Notes under the pieces: generated by a model | The model's input: the letters and a program-made list of their open reading frames with translations, nothing else | Told to the model about the DNA's origin: nothing | The model's database searches: none | Assembly: GCA_023264915.1 (NCBI GenBank) | Contig: JAHFUU010000152.1 | Coordinates: forward strand, 1-6,587 | Reading direction: 5' to 3' | Source of the DNA: Microthrixaceae bacterium | Lineage (GTDB): Bacteria; Actinomycetota; Acidimicrobiia; Acidimicrobiales; Acidimicrobilacustridaceae | DNA length: 6,587 bases | Program-made: the position numbers and the translations under genes | Part shown: positions 6,043 to 6,587 of the stretch, in pieces | Numbering within the stretch: position 1 is the stretch's first letter | How the letters are laid out: each line of letters starts with the position of its first letter

Positions 6043-6587
6043 GTGCGCATCCAGCTGTTCACCGGGAAGGGGGGAGTCGGCAAGACGACTGTTGCCGCGG
6101 CCACGGCCATCGCCTGCGCGGATCGAGGTGCCCGGACCCTGGTGCTGTCCACGGATCCGGCGCATTCGCTGGCGGACTCCTTTGACACCTACCTTCGTGC
6201 AGATCCCACGCTGATCACCGGGTCGCTGTACGGGCAGCAGCTCGACGCGCAGGAGCGCATGGAGGAGTCCTGGGGAGAGATCCAGCTCTACCTCGCAGAG
6301 GTGTTCGACTGGGCGGGTGTCGAAGCTGTCGAGGCCGAAGAGCTCTCGGTCGTCCCGGGCCTCGACGAGATCTTCGCCTTGACCGACATCAAGCACTTCG
6401 CGGACTCTGGAGAGTGGGACGTGCTGATCGTGGACTACGCGCCGACCGCTGAGACCATAAGGCTGCTCTCCCTGCCCGACATCCTGTCGTGGTACATGGA
6501 ACGGATCTTCCCCGCGTCCCGCAGGCTCAACAAGCTCGTTGGCCCGGTGCTGCGGCACGTCACGAGGATCCCCGTCGCCACAGACAG
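6043..6587 (+). CDS. ArsA/GET3-type ATPase, N-terminal part (runs off window)
   Basis: The first 181 codons are present. The GTG start gives VRIQLFTGKGGVGKTTVAAA, with the deviant Walker A (GKGGVGKTT) at residues 8-16, as in the SIMIBI ATPases ArsA, GET3 and MinD. STDPAHSLADSFD follows, the Switch-I-like Asp region, then DVLIVDYAPTAETIRLLSLP (Walker B/Switch II). The D-x-APTAET form and WYMERIFP are the style of actinobacterial ArsA-like proteins rather than arsenite pumps. No arsenic-resistance genes are nearby, so a chaperone or client-targeting role is more likely than arsenite transport. The start is supported by the usual M-R-I-x-L-F-T-G-K-G-G N-terminus; no ribosome binding site is visible and translation may depend on reading the gene before. 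In mycobacteria the positional equivalent is Rv2184c. The C-terminus lies outside the window. Confidence 0.88.
   Translation, partial: MRIQLFTGKGGVGKTTVAAATAIACADRGARTLVLSTDPAHSLADSFDTYLRADPTLITGSLYGQQLDAQERMEESWGEIQLYLAEVFDWAGVEAVEAEELSVVPGLDEIFALTDIKHFADSGEWDVLIVDYAPTAETIRLLSLPDILSWYMERIFPASRRLNKLVGPVLRHVTRIPVATD

Noticed and set aside
6043..6587. Arsenite efflux ATPase of an ars operon
   Set aside because: No arsR, arsB or arsD neighbours, and the APTAET motif style fits the actinobacterial ArsA-like family near pimB instead.

Overview
The window looks like chromosomal DNA from a high-GC actinobacterium. Genuine coding regions use G or C in most third codon positions. The right half also carries a PimB-type mannosyltransferase, a small SRPBCC protein and an ArsA-type ATPase close together, as in the Mycobacterium tuberculosis Rv2188c-Rv2184c region (recalled from knowledge, not searched). 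The class within the phylum cannot be fixed from this sequence; Acidimicrobiia would fit but is a guess.

Left part (1-2015) is accessory and decayed. A lipoprotein signal peptide is separated from its six-cysteine domain by four perfect copies of a 10-bp repeat. With four copies the two parts are in different frames; with two or five copies they would join. A small two-helix membrane protein converges on it from the minus strand. Next come the C-terminal remnant of an XRE-type regulator and an IS3/IS481-like transposase remnant, both on the minus strand. The transposase lacks its N-terminus and is broken by three frameshifts, and the regulator by at least one. All four are best explained by loss of a single base.

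Right part (2078-6587) is a plus-strand housekeeping block. It holds a small four-cysteine protein with a strong ribosome binding site, queG (last step of queuosine synthesis), a PimB-type GT4 mannosyltransferase overlapping queG by 4 bp, and a four-helix membrane protein overlapping that by 4 bp. A spacer follows with GC-rich inverted repeats and seven tandem 13-bp repeats. After it come an SRPBCC gene interrupted by an in-frame TGA and the start of an ArsA-type ATPase that runs off the window. The 4-bp overlaps suggest translational coupling of queG, the mannosyltransferase and the membrane protein. The SRPBCC/ArsA pair, 5 bp apart, forms a second unit.

The points most worth checking are the repeat-governed lipoprotein frame, the 13-bp minisatellite, the premature TGA in the SRPBCC gene, and whether the cluster of single-base losses is biological or a consensus error. 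I see no clearly new multi-gene system; the closest candidate is the possibly phase-variable lipoprotein.
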